NCBI GenBank assembly: GCA_040349255.1 | Contig: JBEQUE010000100.1 | Location: 7,412 to 71,411 of the forward strand | Source of the DNA: DATMER01 sp040349255 | Lineage (GTDB): Bacteria > Acidobacteriota > Thermoanaerobaculia > Multivoradales > UBA5704 | DNA length: 64,000 bases | Direction: 5' to 3' | Part shown: positions 35,842 through 44,182 of the stretch, piece by piece | Layout of the letters: the number at the start of each line of letters is the position of its first letter | How positions within the stretch are numbered: the first letter of the stretch is position 1 | Made by a program: the position numbers and the translations under genes | The notes under the pieces: model-generated | What the model was told of the DNA's origin: nothing | What the model saw: only the letters and a program-made list of their open reading frames with translations | The model's database searches: none

Positions 35842-36936
35842 TCAGGGCGTCGGCGCGCCCTGGTTGGCCCAGCTCCACGCCGAGCCGCTCCACCAGTTCA
35901 CCCAAAGCTTCCCGTCGCTGCCCTTCACGAAGACATACGGACGGCCGCCGTCGACGGTGATCGCGCCCACCGGGAAATTGATCGCGACGCCGCTCGGCTT
36001 GCCCTGATTGGCCCAGCCCCACGCCGTGCCGCTCCACCAGTTCACCCAGAGGTTGCCGTCGCTGCCGAGAACGAACGCATACGGCCGGCTGCCGTCGACA
36101 GTGATCGCGCCGACCGCGCCGGAGATGCTCACACCGCCCGGTTTGCCCTGGTTGGCCCAGCTCCACGCCGAGCCGCTCCACCAGTTCACCCAGAGATTGC
36201 CGTCGCTGCCCTTCACGAAAACGTACGGCCGGCTGCCGTCCACGGTGGTCGCTCCCACGGGAAGGGTGATGCTGACGCCGCTCGGTTTGCCCTGATTGGC
36301 CCAGCCCCATGCCGTGCCGCTCCACCAGTTCACCCAGAGATTGCCATCGCTGCCGAGGACCCAGGCGTAGGGCCGGCTTTTGTCCACCGTGGTCGCGCCG
36401 ACGGCACTGGCAAGGCTGACGCCGCTCGGCTTGCCCTGATTGGCCCAGCCCCACACCGAGCCGCTCCACCAGTTCACCCACAGCTTGCCGTCCGTTCCCT
36501 TGATAAAGGCGTACGGCCGGCCGCCGTCCACGACCGTGACCCCGACCGCGCCGGCGATGCCGACGCCGCTCGGCGTCCCCTGGTTGGCCCAGCCCCACGC
36601 CGAGCCGCTCCACCAGTTCACCCACAGCTTGCCGTCGCTGCCCTTCACGAAAACATACGGCCGGCCGCCATCCACGGTGACGGCGCCGACAGAGCTGTCG
36701 ATCCCGGCTCCGCCCGGCTTTCCCTGGTTCGCCCAGCCCCAGGCAGTGCCGCTCCACCAGTTCACCCACGCATTGCCATCGCCCGCCTTCACGAACGCAT
36801 AGGGACGTCCCGCGTCGACGTTGATCGCTCCGAGTGAGTTGCTGATGGCGAGCGGAGCCGCGGAAGCCTGCGGCTCAACGGTGCCCATCGCCATCGCCGC
36901 CAGGACGAGTGAAAGAACCAGCGCTGATCTGGACAT
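35842..36936 (-). CDS. Secreted seven-repeat beta-propeller, probable lectin
   Basis: 364 residues: a signal peptide (about 27 residues) followed by seven tandem 48-residue repeats. Each has the pattern VGAxTVDGxRPYxFVxGSDG, LWVNWWSGxAWxWANQG and PSGVxI. Seven equal tryptophan-rich units strongly suggest a seven-bladed propeller like the PLL/tectonin-type sugar-binding lectins, with binding pockets between blades. The repeats are nearly identical at the DNA level too (144-bp period), indicating recent expansion or gene conversion. The function is inferred from the repeat pattern only. Confidence 0.8.
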   Translation of the reverse strand: MSRSALVLSLVLAAMAMGTVEPQASAAPLAISNSLGAINVDAGRPYAFVKAGDGNAWVNWWSGTAWGWANQGKPGGAGIDSSVGAVTVDGGRPYVFVKGSDGKLWVNWWSGSAWGWANQGTPSGVGIAGAVGVTVVDGGRPYAFIKGTDGKLWVNWWSGSVWGWANQGKPSGVSLASAVGATTVDKSRPYAWVLGSDGNLWVNWWSGTAWGWANQGKPSGVSITLPVGATTVDGSRPYVFVKGSDGNLWVNWWSGSAWSWANQGKPGGVSISGAVGAITVDGSRPYAFVLGSDGNLWVNWWSGTAWGWANQGKPSGVAINFPVGAITVDGGRPYVFVKGSDGKLWVNWWSGSAWSWANQGAPTP

Positions 36937-37026
36937 TGAGAACCTCCGGTAAGGTAAAACGGTTGCCCTCTTGCCGTCTCTGATCGGAGAGACGATCCTG
37001 GGCAGCGCTTCACCTCACCGGAGGTT

Positions 37027-37130
37027 CGGAGGGGGCGGCGATCTGCAGGGTCGTCGCTCCCACAATGACGTCGCAGCCCCGGGCCGCCTCCGGGGCCTTG
37101 CCGCAAGTCTCCCCGGGGGCGATATACTGA
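37027..37130 (-). pseudogene. Fused remnant of the glycosyltransferase gene and its upstream region
   Basis: 37029-37087 closely matches an internal part of the glycosyltransferase gene (35390-35449; protein 'CDVIVGATTLQIAAPS'). 37088-37130 matches the sequence upstream of that gene (35772-35820, both containing GGGGCCTTGCCGCAAGTCTC). The intervening roughly 320 bp, including the start codon, is absent. The remnant lies on the far side of the propeller gene. It looks like the scar of a duplication followed by deletion. Confidence 0.72.
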
Positions 37131-37149
37131 AGGCGGGCCGAGGCCCGTC

Positions 37150-37206
37150 TCGGAATGCCGTTCGGAGCCTGTGGTGGCAGATCAGCGCGCAGGCTCCTCT
37201 TCCGAA
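37150..37206 (+). repeat. Interrupted inverted repeat before the toxin-antitoxin pair
   Basis: TCGGAA and GGAGCCTG on the left pair with CAGGCTCC and TTCCGA on the right, enclosing about 18 bases. It lies 30 bases before the antitoxin start and could be a terminator for upstream transcription or an operator. Confidence 0.4.
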
Positions 37207-37235
37207 ATGTCGGCACAACTGATACTATTCTAAGT

Positions 37236-37457
37236 ATGCGAGTTATCGAAGCCCGCTACGAAGGTGGGCTCCTCAAGCCGGAAACGGCATTACCGCTCTC
37301 ACCCGGAGAGCGAGTCGCCTTGATCGTTGTCCGTCACCCCGATCCAGCGCGCTGGGATCTCAAGCGACTCGCCGGGGCGGAAGAGGAAGATCGGGAGTTG
37401 TCGGAACAGGGCCTTGATGCTTGGGCCGATGCGCTGGATGCCGAGGACCAACGTTGA
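37236..37457 (+). CDS. DUF104/AF2212-like antitoxin
   Basis: 73 residues. The N-terminal strand pattern 'MRVIEARYEGGLLKPETALPL', with PGERVALIVV, is typical of the AF2212/DUF104 antitoxins. The hydrophilic C-terminus would wrap the toxin. It is followed with a 4-base overlap (TTGA) by a MazF-like toxin. TACTAT lies seven bases before the ATG and there is no ribosome site, so the message may be leaderless. Confidence 0.8.
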   Translation: MRVIEARYEGGLLKPETALPLSPGERVALIVVRHPDPARWDLKRLAGAEEEDRELSEQGLDAWADALDAEDQR

Positions 37458-37813
37458 GGCGCGGTGAGGTGTGGTGGGCAGATCTTGGCCCTTTCCGCCC
37501 GCGAGAACAGACTGGTCGACGTCCAGTGGTCATCTGGCAAAGCAACGAGCTCACGAATGTTCTACAGTCGGTTCTCGTCGCGCCTCTGACCACGAACCTG
37601 GATCGCGCGAACCTGGCGGGAACGGCCATCACACAGGCTTCTCCAGATTCCGGTCTTCCCGAGGATTCGGTCGCGCTTGCTTTTCAGATGCGAGCCGTTC
37701 CAAAGACAGCTCTTGAGATGCGAGTACGCAGCCTCACAAGGAAAGAGCTTGACGAGCTTGAGTTGGCCACAGATGAGGCTCTGGGAAGAATCGAGCCCGG
37801 AGACGAGATCTAA
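37454..37813 (+). CDS. MazF/PemK-type endoribonuclease toxin
   Basis: 119 residues. The opening 'RRGEVWWADLGPF' and 'RRPVVIWQSN', and the later 'VLVAPLTTNL' with a conserved Thr, are characteristic of the MazF/PemK barrel that cleaves mRNA. The start is the TTG at 37454, which overlaps the antitoxin stop and places the first strand correctly. It ends 50 bases before the convergent DUF5916 gene. Confidence 0.9.
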   Translation: MRRGEVWWADLGPFRPREQTGRRPVVIWQSNELTNVLQSVLVAPLTTNLDRANLAGTAITQASPDSGLPEDSVALAFQMRAVPKTALEMRVRSLTRKELDELELATDEALGRIEPGDEI

Positions 37814-37863
37814 GCCTTTCACGGTGTCACCGCGGACGAACCGCGGTCCAGTTCGTCTCCCAT

Positions 37864-40032
37864 TCACACCGCGATCAGATAGGTCAGTTTGAGAATGGCC
37901 TGCCGGTCGCGCACCGTGCGCAGGCCGAGGGACGGCGCGTCCCAACGCTGGTTGAGGACCAGGAAGATGTCCGCGCCGGGCCGGTAGGTCCAGCCGAGGC
38001 GGAGGTTCGCGGCCAGCAGCTCGGCCGCGTCGCTGAACTGCACGAAGGCCGAGGTCGAGAGGTCGGGCGTCAGGTTCACCTGGAGGCGCTCGCGGAAGAG
38101 GTTGGTGGTGAACGAGCCGGCCGGCAGCTCGACGCGGTTGTGGTCCCAGCCCGACTCGGTGCTGAAGTAGCGGCTCGGACGCACCCGCAGCGTGCCGCCG
38201 TTCGTCATCCGGTCGCCGTTGTAGAAGCCGCCCACCTGGTACCAGGCGATGGCGTAGACGGCGCGCGCGGCGTTGGTCTCGAACCAGGCGCCTTCCTGGT
38301 CCCAGCGGTACTCGCCGGCCGGGATCACCACGCCGGGCCGGATCTCGAACGGCTCGGCCAGGCGCTCGGAGAGCTGCTCGGCGTAGAGCGTGAACACGTC
38401 CTCCTTCTGGGTGCGCAGGGCGAACAGGTCGGCGCTCAGGAAGGTGGACTCCACCTCGCCGTCCAGGTCGGTGTAGATCTCTCCCCGGCCTTCGAAGAAA
38501 AGGTTTCGAATGCCCGGGATGTCCGGCCGCGGCACGAAGGTCAGGGTGGGAGAGAAGCGCCGCACGCCGCGGCGCAGGAGGAAGCCCGCCTCGGACTCGA
38601 AATCGTCGCCGATCTGCAGCGCGTCCAGGCTGAAGCGCCAGACCGGCCCCTTGTAGGATGCGCCCACGCCGCCCGCCCAGTCCGTGCCCGCCTGCGGATC
38701 GTCGCTGCCGGCCCAGAAGCCGCGCACCTTGAGACGCGAGCTTTCGTTCTTCCAGTCGGCGTCGGCGCCGTAGAGCCGGCTCTCGCCGTCCGGGCCGTCG
38801 TGGCGCGTCGCCACCATGCCGACGTTCGCGGCGCCTCCCATCTGCCGGCGGACGCGGAGGACTCCCCAGTCGTCCGTGTCCGTTCCCGAGGTCCTCGCGT
38901 CGAGCACGCCGAGGCTCCACGGGCCGGTGCGGCCGGTCAGGCGTCCGCCGAACTCGACCGGGAGCGCTTCGCCATCCTGGCCCAGGCCGATGCGGCGCGA
39001 GAAGAACGGGCGGAAGGTCGGCGCTCCGAACGCGTTGCGCGGCCCGAACTCGAAGATCCCGGCGTTCTCCAGGAAGAACTCGCGCTTCTCGGGCAGGAAC
39101 AGGGAGAAACGCGACAGGTTCACCTGCTGCTGGTCGGATTCGGACTCGGCGAAGTCGGTGTTGACGGTCAGGTCGAGCGACAGACCGCGGCCGACGCCCC
39201 ACTTCAGGTCCATGCCCATGTCGTCCCGCATCGCCGGTCCGTCCTCGGCGCCCCCTTCACCCGACACCAAGCTCTTCCGCGCGGCCAGGTCCTCGCTGCC
39301 GGAGGCCACGGCGAACGGCTTCACGCGGAGGTTCAGGCCGGGCGAGATGCCGTCCAGGCCGGTCAGCCGGCCGGCCAGCGAGAAGCGCCAGATGTCGGCT
39401 TCGAGCGGGATCGGCGACCAGTAGGCCTCCTCGTTCTTGCGCCGGATCATCCGGCGGACGTTCAGGCCCCAGTCGCTGCCGGGCTCGAAGCGGAGGGTGG
39501 AGAACGGGATCGCCATCTCGGCCGCCCAGCCGTCCTCGGTGCGCCGGGCCGCGACCTGCCAGAGGCCGTCCCACTCCAGGTTGACGCTCTCGCCCTCGTC
39601 GGTGATCAGCCCTTCGGTGCGGGCGCCGTTGGGGTTGGTCTCGAAGAGGTAGCCGTTGCGCCGGTCGAGGAAGGTGTCGAGCAGGATCGCCACGGCGTCG
39701 TCCTGCCAGAGCTCGGCGTCGTTCCTCATCTCCCGCGCCGTGACCGCCCCGGGATCGGAGTCGAGCGCCCGGATGCCGACGTAGAGCGTGGCCGGCGTGT
39801 AGGCGACCCGGACCTCGGTGCGTTCGGTGGACGGCACGCCTTCCACCGGCTCGCGCTGGGTGAAGCCGGTCGCGGCCGGACCCTGCCAGTCGGCCTCGTT
39901 GAGGACGCCGTCGAGCACGATCTCACCCTGGACGGCGCGGGCTTCGAGCTTCGGCGGCTCCGCGGAAGCGCTCAGGGCGAAGGCGATGAGCAGAGCGAGA
40001 AAGACGCGCCAGGCAAGCTCAAGGCAGGACAT
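37864..40032 (-). CDS. DUF5916 family secreted carbohydrate-binding-like outer membrane protein
   Basis: 722 residues. The signal peptide is at 1-23, followed by a CBM9-like domain ('GEIVLDGVLNEADWQGPAATGF', 'VRVAYTPATLYVGIRA', 'DDAVAILLDTFLDRRNGYLFETNPNGA'). A long beta-strand-rich C-terminal half, typical of DUF5916, is probably an outer-membrane barrel. 'PEKREFFLENAGIFEFG' is a family signature. The function is unproven; uptake or degradation of polymers is often suggested. The ATG at 40032 is chosen because GGAGGAGAGG lies six bases before it. Confidence 0.88.
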   Translation of the reverse strand: MSCLELAWRVFLALLIAFALSASAEPPKLEARAVQGEIVLDGVLNEADWQGPAATGFTQREPVEGVPSTERTEVRVAYTPATLYVGIRALDSDPGAVTAREMRNDAELWQDDAVAILLDTFLDRRNGYLFETNPNGARTEGLITDEGESVNLEWDGLWQVAARRTEDGWAAEMAIPFSTLRFEPGSDWGLNVRRMIRRKNEEAYWSPIPLEADIWRFSLAGRLTGLDGISPGLNLRVKPFAVASGSEDLAARKSLVSGEGGAEDGPAMRDDMGMDLKWGVGRGLSLDLTVNTDFAESESDQQQVNLSRFSLFLPEKREFFLENAGIFEFGPRNAFGAPTFRPFFSRRIGLGQDGEALPVEFGGRLTGRTGPWSLGVLDARTSGTDTDDWGVLRVRRQMGGAANVGMVATRHDGPDGESRLYGADADWKNESSRLKVRGFWAGSDDPQAGTDWAGGVGASYKGPVWRFSLDALQIGDDFESEAGFLLRRGVRRFSPTLTFVPRPDIPGIRNLFFEGRGEIYTDLDGEVESTFLSADLFALRTQKEDVFTLYAEQLSERLAEPFEIRPGVVIPAGEYRWDQEGAWFETNAARAVYAIAWYQVGGFYNGDRMTNGGTLRVRPSRYFSTESGWDHNRVELPAGSFTTNLFRERLQVNLTPDLSTSAFVQFSDAAELLAANLRLGWTYRPGADIFLVLNQRWDAPSLGLRTVRDRQAILKLTYLIAV

Positions 40033-40160
40033 GGGAAGCCTCTCCTCCGGCGGAAGACGCTCCGGGCTCATCCCGGTCCGCGTGCGCCATGCCTTCATTT
40101 GTAGACGGCCGGCCGGGGTCCGATCTACACCTTCGCTGTAAAAAGACGGTTTACGGTTTC

Positions 40161-40191
40161 TTGACAAGCCGGCTGGCCAAGTTTTTGCAAT
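40161..40191 (+). promoter_or_regulatory. Candidate promoter of the baeRF gene
   Basis: A perfect -35 TTGACA (40161-40166) is followed 19 bases later by TGCAAT (40186-40191), a weaker -10 with long spacing. The ATG at 40203 is eleven bases further on with no ribosome site. Confidence 0.35.
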
Positions 40192-40202
40192 CCGGCCGTC
40201 GC

Positions 40203-41294
40203 ATGTTCAACAACATCGACCTGAGAGAGCTCGCCTCCGTCTCCGGCCCCGAGCGCGCTTTCGTGAGCCTGTACCTGACCACGCCGGACTCGTACGCCAC
40301 CCTGAAGCCGCGCATCGAGAAGATCCGCTCGCTGCTGGCCGACAACCCCGAGGAGCTGGAGCATTTCGAGGAGAACCTGAAGCTGATCGATCCGTGGCTC
40401 GCCGAGCACCGCTGGGAGACCGAGGGCGTCTGCCTGTTCGTCTGCTGGGCGCTCGACTACGTGAAGGCGTTCCCGTTGACGGTCAAAGGCCCCGAGTTCC
40501 TCTGGGTGGACTCGTCGCCGTACATCCGGCCGCTCGCGGAGCTGCAGGACGAATATGAGAACTTCGTGGTGGTGGCGGCGGACAACACGGCCTCGCGCAT
40601 CTTCTTCGTGACCTCGGCCCGGGTGGACGAGGACGCGAAGGTGAAGGGCGACGTCAAGAACAACGTGAAGAAGGGCGGCTGGTCGCAGAAGCGCTACGAG
40701 CGGCGGCGCAGCAACGAGCTCATGCACTACGCGAAGGAGATCGTGGACGTCCTGACCGAGATCGATCAGAAGGAGACCTTCGACCGCCTGCTCCTGGTGG
40801 GCTCGCAGGAGACCATGATCGAGATCGAGGGTGCCTTGACACCGCCGCTCGCCGCCAAGCTCGCCGGCAAGCGCAACGTGGACTTCAGCGCCGGCGACGA
40901 TCCGATCTTCGAGGCCGCGTTCGAAATGTTTTCGGAGGCCGAGCGCGAAGCGGAAGGCAAGCTCTGGGACCGCATCAAGGAGGAGTACTGCCGCGGCGGC
41001 CTGGCCGTGACCGGAGCCGACGAGGTCCTCAAAGCCGCGGCCGTCGGCCGGGTCGAGAGGATGGCGGTCACCCGCGACGCGAAGATCCCGGGCACGCGCT
41101 GCCGATCCTGCGAGAACCTGCTCCACGGCGAGCTCGCGAAGTGCTCGATCTGCGGCTCGGAGGACGTCTTCAAGGTGGACCTGGTGAACGAGCTCGTGGA
41201 GCTGCTGGCGCTGTCGAGCGCCGAGGCGGACTTCGTGGACCCGATTCCGGCGCTCTCCGAGGCCGGGGAGGTGGCGGCGCTGCTCCGGTACTAG
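40203..41294 (+). CDS. Bacterial archaeo-eukaryotic release factor-like protein (baeRF) with zinc ribbon
   Basis: 363 residues. The N-terminal domain resembles aeRF1 ('ASVSGPERAFVSLYLTTPDS'). The centre has the baeRF signature 'VKKGGWSQKRYERRR', where the GGWSQ loop occupies the place of GGQ. The C-terminus has a zinc ribbon with CRSC and CSIC pairs. By analogy these proteins act on stalled or hibernating ribosomes, perhaps hydrolysing peptidyl-tRNA, but this has not been generally shown. It is divergent from the DUF5916 gene. Confidence 0.78.
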   Translation: MFNNIDLRELASVSGPERAFVSLYLTTPDSYATLKPRIEKIRSLLADNPEELEHFEENLKLIDPWLAEHRWETEGVCLFVCWALDYVKAFPLTVKGPEFLWVDSSPYIRPLAELQDEYENFVVVAADNTASRIFFVTSARVDEDAKVKGDVKNNVKKGGWSQKRYERRRSNELMHYAKEIVDVLTEIDQKETFDRLLLVGSQETMIEIEGALTPPLAAKLAGKRNVDFSAGDDPIFEAAFEMFSEAEREAEGKLWDRIKEEYCRGGLAVTGADEVLKAAAVGRVERMAVTRDAKIPGTRCRSCENLLHGELAKCSICGSEDVFKVDLVNELVELLALSSAEADFVDPIPALSEAGEVAALLRY

Positions 41295-41323
41295 TACTCT
41301 TCCCGGAGCGAAAGGAGGCTCCG

Positions 41324-41872
41324 ATGTCCCCGGCCTGGAAGCACACGCTGTTCGCGGTCCTGCTCCTGGCGGCTCCGGCGACCCCGGCGACCCCGGCAAT
41401 GGCCCAGGCCCCCGACCTCGGCATCTCCAACGCCGTGGCGGTCGAGCCGGGGCTGGTGGTCGCGGGCCAGCCCACGGCCCAGCAGATCAAGGCCGCCGGC
41501 AAGGCGGGCTTCCGCACGGTCTTCGACCTGCGCAGCCGGATCGAGGACCGGGGGTTCGACGAGGAGAAGGTCACGGGCAAGGCGAAGATGGCCTACACGA
41601 ACGTCGAGGTGACGCCCGACACCCTGACCCAGTCGAAGGTCCTCTTCTTCCTGATGATGCTGCGCGAGGCCGAGCGGCCGGTGCTCCTCCACTGCAGCAC
41701 CGGCAGCCGCTCGGCGGCCCTCTACTACTCGTGGCTCGTGCTGGAGAAAGGCATGTCCGAGGACCAGGCGCTGGGACAGGCCCAGGCCGCCGGACTCCGC
41801 GATCCGCTGCTCGCCGAGGCGATGAAGGCCCTCGTGGCCGACATCAAGAAGTCCCAGAGACCGACGAACTGA
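41324..41872 (+). CDS. Exported DUF442 / phosphatase-like protein
   Basis: 182 residues with a signal peptide (about 27 residues). The fold is that of the tyrosine phosphatase-like DUF442 domain: 'VEPGLVVAGQPTAQQIKAAG', 'TVFDLRS' and the active-site loop HCSTGSRSA with C124 and R129. The CX4R spacing is normal for the family. An AAAGGAGG site precedes the ATG. It is convergent with the PQQ dehydrogenase, with three bases between the stops. Confidence 0.87.
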   Translation: MSPAWKHTLFAVLLLAAPATPATPAMAQAPDLGISNAVAVEPGLVVAGQPTAQQIKAAGKAGFRTVFDLRSRIEDRGFDEEKVTGKAKMAYTNVEVTPDTLTQSKVLFFLMMLREAERPVLLHCSTGSRSAALYYSWLVLEKGMSEDQALGQAQAAGLRDPLLAEAMKALVADIKKSQRPTN

Positions 41873-41875
41873 CCT

Positions 41876-43462
41876 TCATTCGTACCATCCGACGACGTCC
41901 ACCACGAGGTGAGCGCTGCCGGACGGCATCGCGGCCAGCGCCGAGAAGCCGCCCGACGCTCCGAGCTCCACGAAGGCGTTGTTGGCCCGCGTCTGGCCCG
42001 CCTGGAAGCTGAGCACGCTCGTGCCCGGAGCCGTCGTCCCCGTCGGCCAGAGCTGCAGGTCGCCGGAGCTGGAGGCTCCGATCACCGTCACGTTGACGGC
42101 GATCACGGTCGCCGTGGCCGGAACCCCGCATACGCCCGTGGCCGTGAAGGTCCGGGTCGAATTGGCGGCCAGCGCCGGTCCGACGGTGCGGGTGTCCACC
42201 AGCCGGCACGGCGTGAGGGTGTTGAAGTCGAACGGCCCGTAGGAGACCCGATGGACCTGCCCGCCGCCGGCGTAGGTCAGGTAGTAGAACGCCTGGCTGA
42301 CGCCGTACGGGCCGAAGACCATGGAGGTCACGCCGCCCGCGCCGACCGCGAAGCGCGTCCCGGTCCACACCCCGCCGGCGCCCTGGGTGATCCTGAAGAT
42401 CTTGCCGCAGTTGAAGTCGCCGAACAGGAAGGTCCCGTCATACCCCGGCCAGACGCCGTCCGGCACGAAGGCGCCGCCGGTGATCGAGCCGCAGTCGTTG
42501 TCCGCCGTGCCCGGCACGAAGCCGCCGTGCTGGTACTCGAAGAACGGCTCGACCAGGTCGGGCGGCGTGGGCGAGCACTTGCCGGTGGCGCTGTTCGTGT
42601 GCGCGCCCTCGCGGCAGTTCCAGCCGAAGTCGCCGCCGGCGGTGCCGAAGTCGATCTCCTCCCAGGCGCTCTGCCCCACGTCGTTGATGAAGAAATAGGT
42701 GTCGTCCCGGTTCGGGTTCATGGCGAAGCGGAACGGGTTGCGGAAGCCCCAGGCGAACGTCTCCTGGCACTTGTTGCCGGCCGTGGTCTGGCCGGTCACG
42801 TTGCAGCGCGCCGTGCCCGCGCCCTGGAACGGGTTCTCCGGCGGGATGTCGCCGGTCTTCGTGATGCGCAGGATCTTGCCGGTGAGGACGTGCTGGTCCC
42901 GCGTGGCGTCGTTGGTCCCGCCGCAGCCGCTGTCGCCGGCCCAGTCGCAGCCGCCGTCGCCGATCGAGATGTAGAGGTAGCCGTCCGGCCCGAAGTGGAC
43001 GTCGCCGGCGTTGTGGTTGCCGGCCGGCGACGGCATGTTGTCCACCAGGACCAGCTCGCTGGCCGCGTCCACCGTGTCGGAGCCCGTGCCCGTGTTGAAG
43101 GTGAAGCGCGAAACCCGGTTCATGCAGCCACCCCCGGCAACGTGGGTGTAGTAGAGGTAGACGAACCGGTTCGAGGCGAAGTCGGGATCGACCGCCACGC
43201 CCAGGAGGCCGCGCTCGGAGTTGCTGCACAGGACCCCGGCGCCGAGGCTCAGGGCCGGCGTGGCCAGGAGCGCGCCTTCCTTGTAGACCCGGAGCTGGCC
43301 GCCCTGGGTGGTGACCAGCAGCCGGCCGTCCGGCGTGAACGCCAGCGCGGTCGGAGCTCCGAGGTCGAACAGCGAGACGTCGGTGAAGCCGGTGGGCACG
43401 GTCGCGGCGGACAGCGGCAGGACCAGCAGGGCGAGCAGGACGACGAGCGTGGAGCGGAGCAT
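41876..43462 (-). CDS. PQQ-dependent sugar dehydrogenase (YliI-like) with C-terminal beta domain
   Basis: 528 residues, exported (signal peptide about 1-20). Residues about 25-400 form a six-bladed propeller of the soluble glucose/sorbosone dehydrogenase family, with the catalytic histidine in PSPAGNHNAGDVHFGPDG and 'ISIGDGG'. The C-terminal domain (about 410-528) begins 'TPCRLVDTRTVGP' and ends 'VDVVGWYE', a module found on many secreted proteins of GC-rich bacteria. It would oxidise aldoses in the periplasm; the electron acceptor is not encoded nearby. Confidence 0.9.
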   Translation of the reverse strand: MLRSTLVVLLALLVLPLSAATVPTGFTDVSLFDLGAPTALAFTPDGRLLVTTQGGQLRVYKEGALLATPALSLGAGVLCSNSERGLLGVAVDPDFASNRFVYLYYTHVAGGGCMNRVSRFTFNTGTGSDTVDAASELVLVDNMPSPAGNHNAGDVHFGPDGYLYISIGDGGCDWAGDSGCGGTNDATRDQHVLTGKILRITKTGDIPPENPFQGAGTARCNVTGQTTAGNKCQETFAWGFRNPFRFAMNPNRDDTYFFINDVGQSAWEEIDFGTAGGDFGWNCREGAHTNSATGKCSPTPPDLVEPFFEYQHGGFVPGTADNDCGSITGGAFVPDGVWPGYDGTFLFGDFNCGKIFRITQGAGGVWTGTRFAVGAGGVTSMVFGPYGVSQAFYYLTYAGGGQVHRVSYGPFDFNTLTPCRLVDTRTVGPALAANSTRTFTATGVCGVPATATVIAVNVTVIGASSSGDLQLWPTGTTAPGTSVLSFQAGQTRANNAFVELGASGGFSALAAMPSGSAHLVVDVVGWYE

Positions 43463-43524
43463 CTTCGATCCTCCTTCGGACAGCAGGCTATCAGCCTATA
43501 GAGGAAAGCAAAAGCATCTTCCGA

Positions 43525-43549
43525 GAACCTTTTCCCGGGACCTCTCGTC
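43525..43549 (+). promoter_or_regulatory. ECF-type promoter upstream of the sigma factor gene
   Basis: GAACC (43525-43529) and CGTC (43546-43549) are separated by 16 bases, matching the common ECF pattern GGAAC-N16-CGTC. The start codon is at 43568. Autoregulation by the sigma factor encoded here is likely but inferred. Confidence 0.5.
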
Positions 43550-43567
43550 TTGGATGAGTGAGAGCCT

Positions 43568-44182
43568 ATGATCGCCCCCGTCTCCACCCCCGACCTGATG
43601 CTCGCCCGGCGCGCCGCCGCCGGTCATGCGGACGCCTGGGACGAGCTCGTCGAGCTCTACGGCGATCGGCTCTACAGCCTCGCGCTCCACTTCGCGGGCA
43701 ACCGGGAGGAGGCGGAGGACCTGACGCAGGAGATCTTCCTGCGCCTCTACACGAACCTCCGCCAGTACCGCGGCGACTGTCCGCTGGTCTCCTGGGCGCT
43801 GCGCCTGTCGCGCAACCTGTGCATCGACCACTACCGCCGCAACCGCCAGGAGCGGCGCTCGCTGCGGGTCTCCGAGGAGATCCTGGCGCACGTGCCGGCC
43901 GGCGACGACATCCACGCCGAGGCGCAGTGGCGCGAGGAGGTCGAGGCCGTCCACTCCGCTCTCCGCGAGATGCCGGAGGAGATGGCCGAGGTCGTGCTGC
44001 TGCGCGACCTCCAGGGCTGGAGCCTGGAGGAGGTCTCGGCCTTCCTGGAGATCCCGATGGGCACGGTGAAGTCGAGGCTTCATCGCGCCCGGCTGGAGGT
44101 CGCGGACCGGGTGCAGGCCCGTTTCCGTGGCCGCTGGACGGAGCGCGCCGGTTCGCCGACGCTGGAGGCGTCGCCATGCTGA
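43568..44182 (+). CDS. ECF RNA polymerase sigma factor
   Basis: 204 residues. Region 2 is clear ('GNREEAEDLTQEIFLRLYTNL' and 'WALRLSRNLCIDHYRR'). Region 4 has 'LRDLQGWSLEEVSAFLEIPM' and 'GTVKSRLHRAR'. Its 3' end overlaps the next gene, which encodes an anti-sigma-like protein, by seven bases. An ECF-like promoter upstream suggests that it activates its own operon. Confidence 0.94.
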   Translation: MIAPVSTPDLMLARRAAAGHADAWDELVELYGDRLYSLALHFAGNREEAEDLTQEIFLRLYTNLRQYRGDCPLVSWALRLSRNLCIDHYRRNRQERRSLRVSEEILAHVPAGDDIHAEAQWREEVEAVHSALREMPEEMAEVVLLRDLQGWSLEEVSAFLEIPMGTVKSRLHRARLEVADRVQARFRGRWTERAGSPTLEASPC

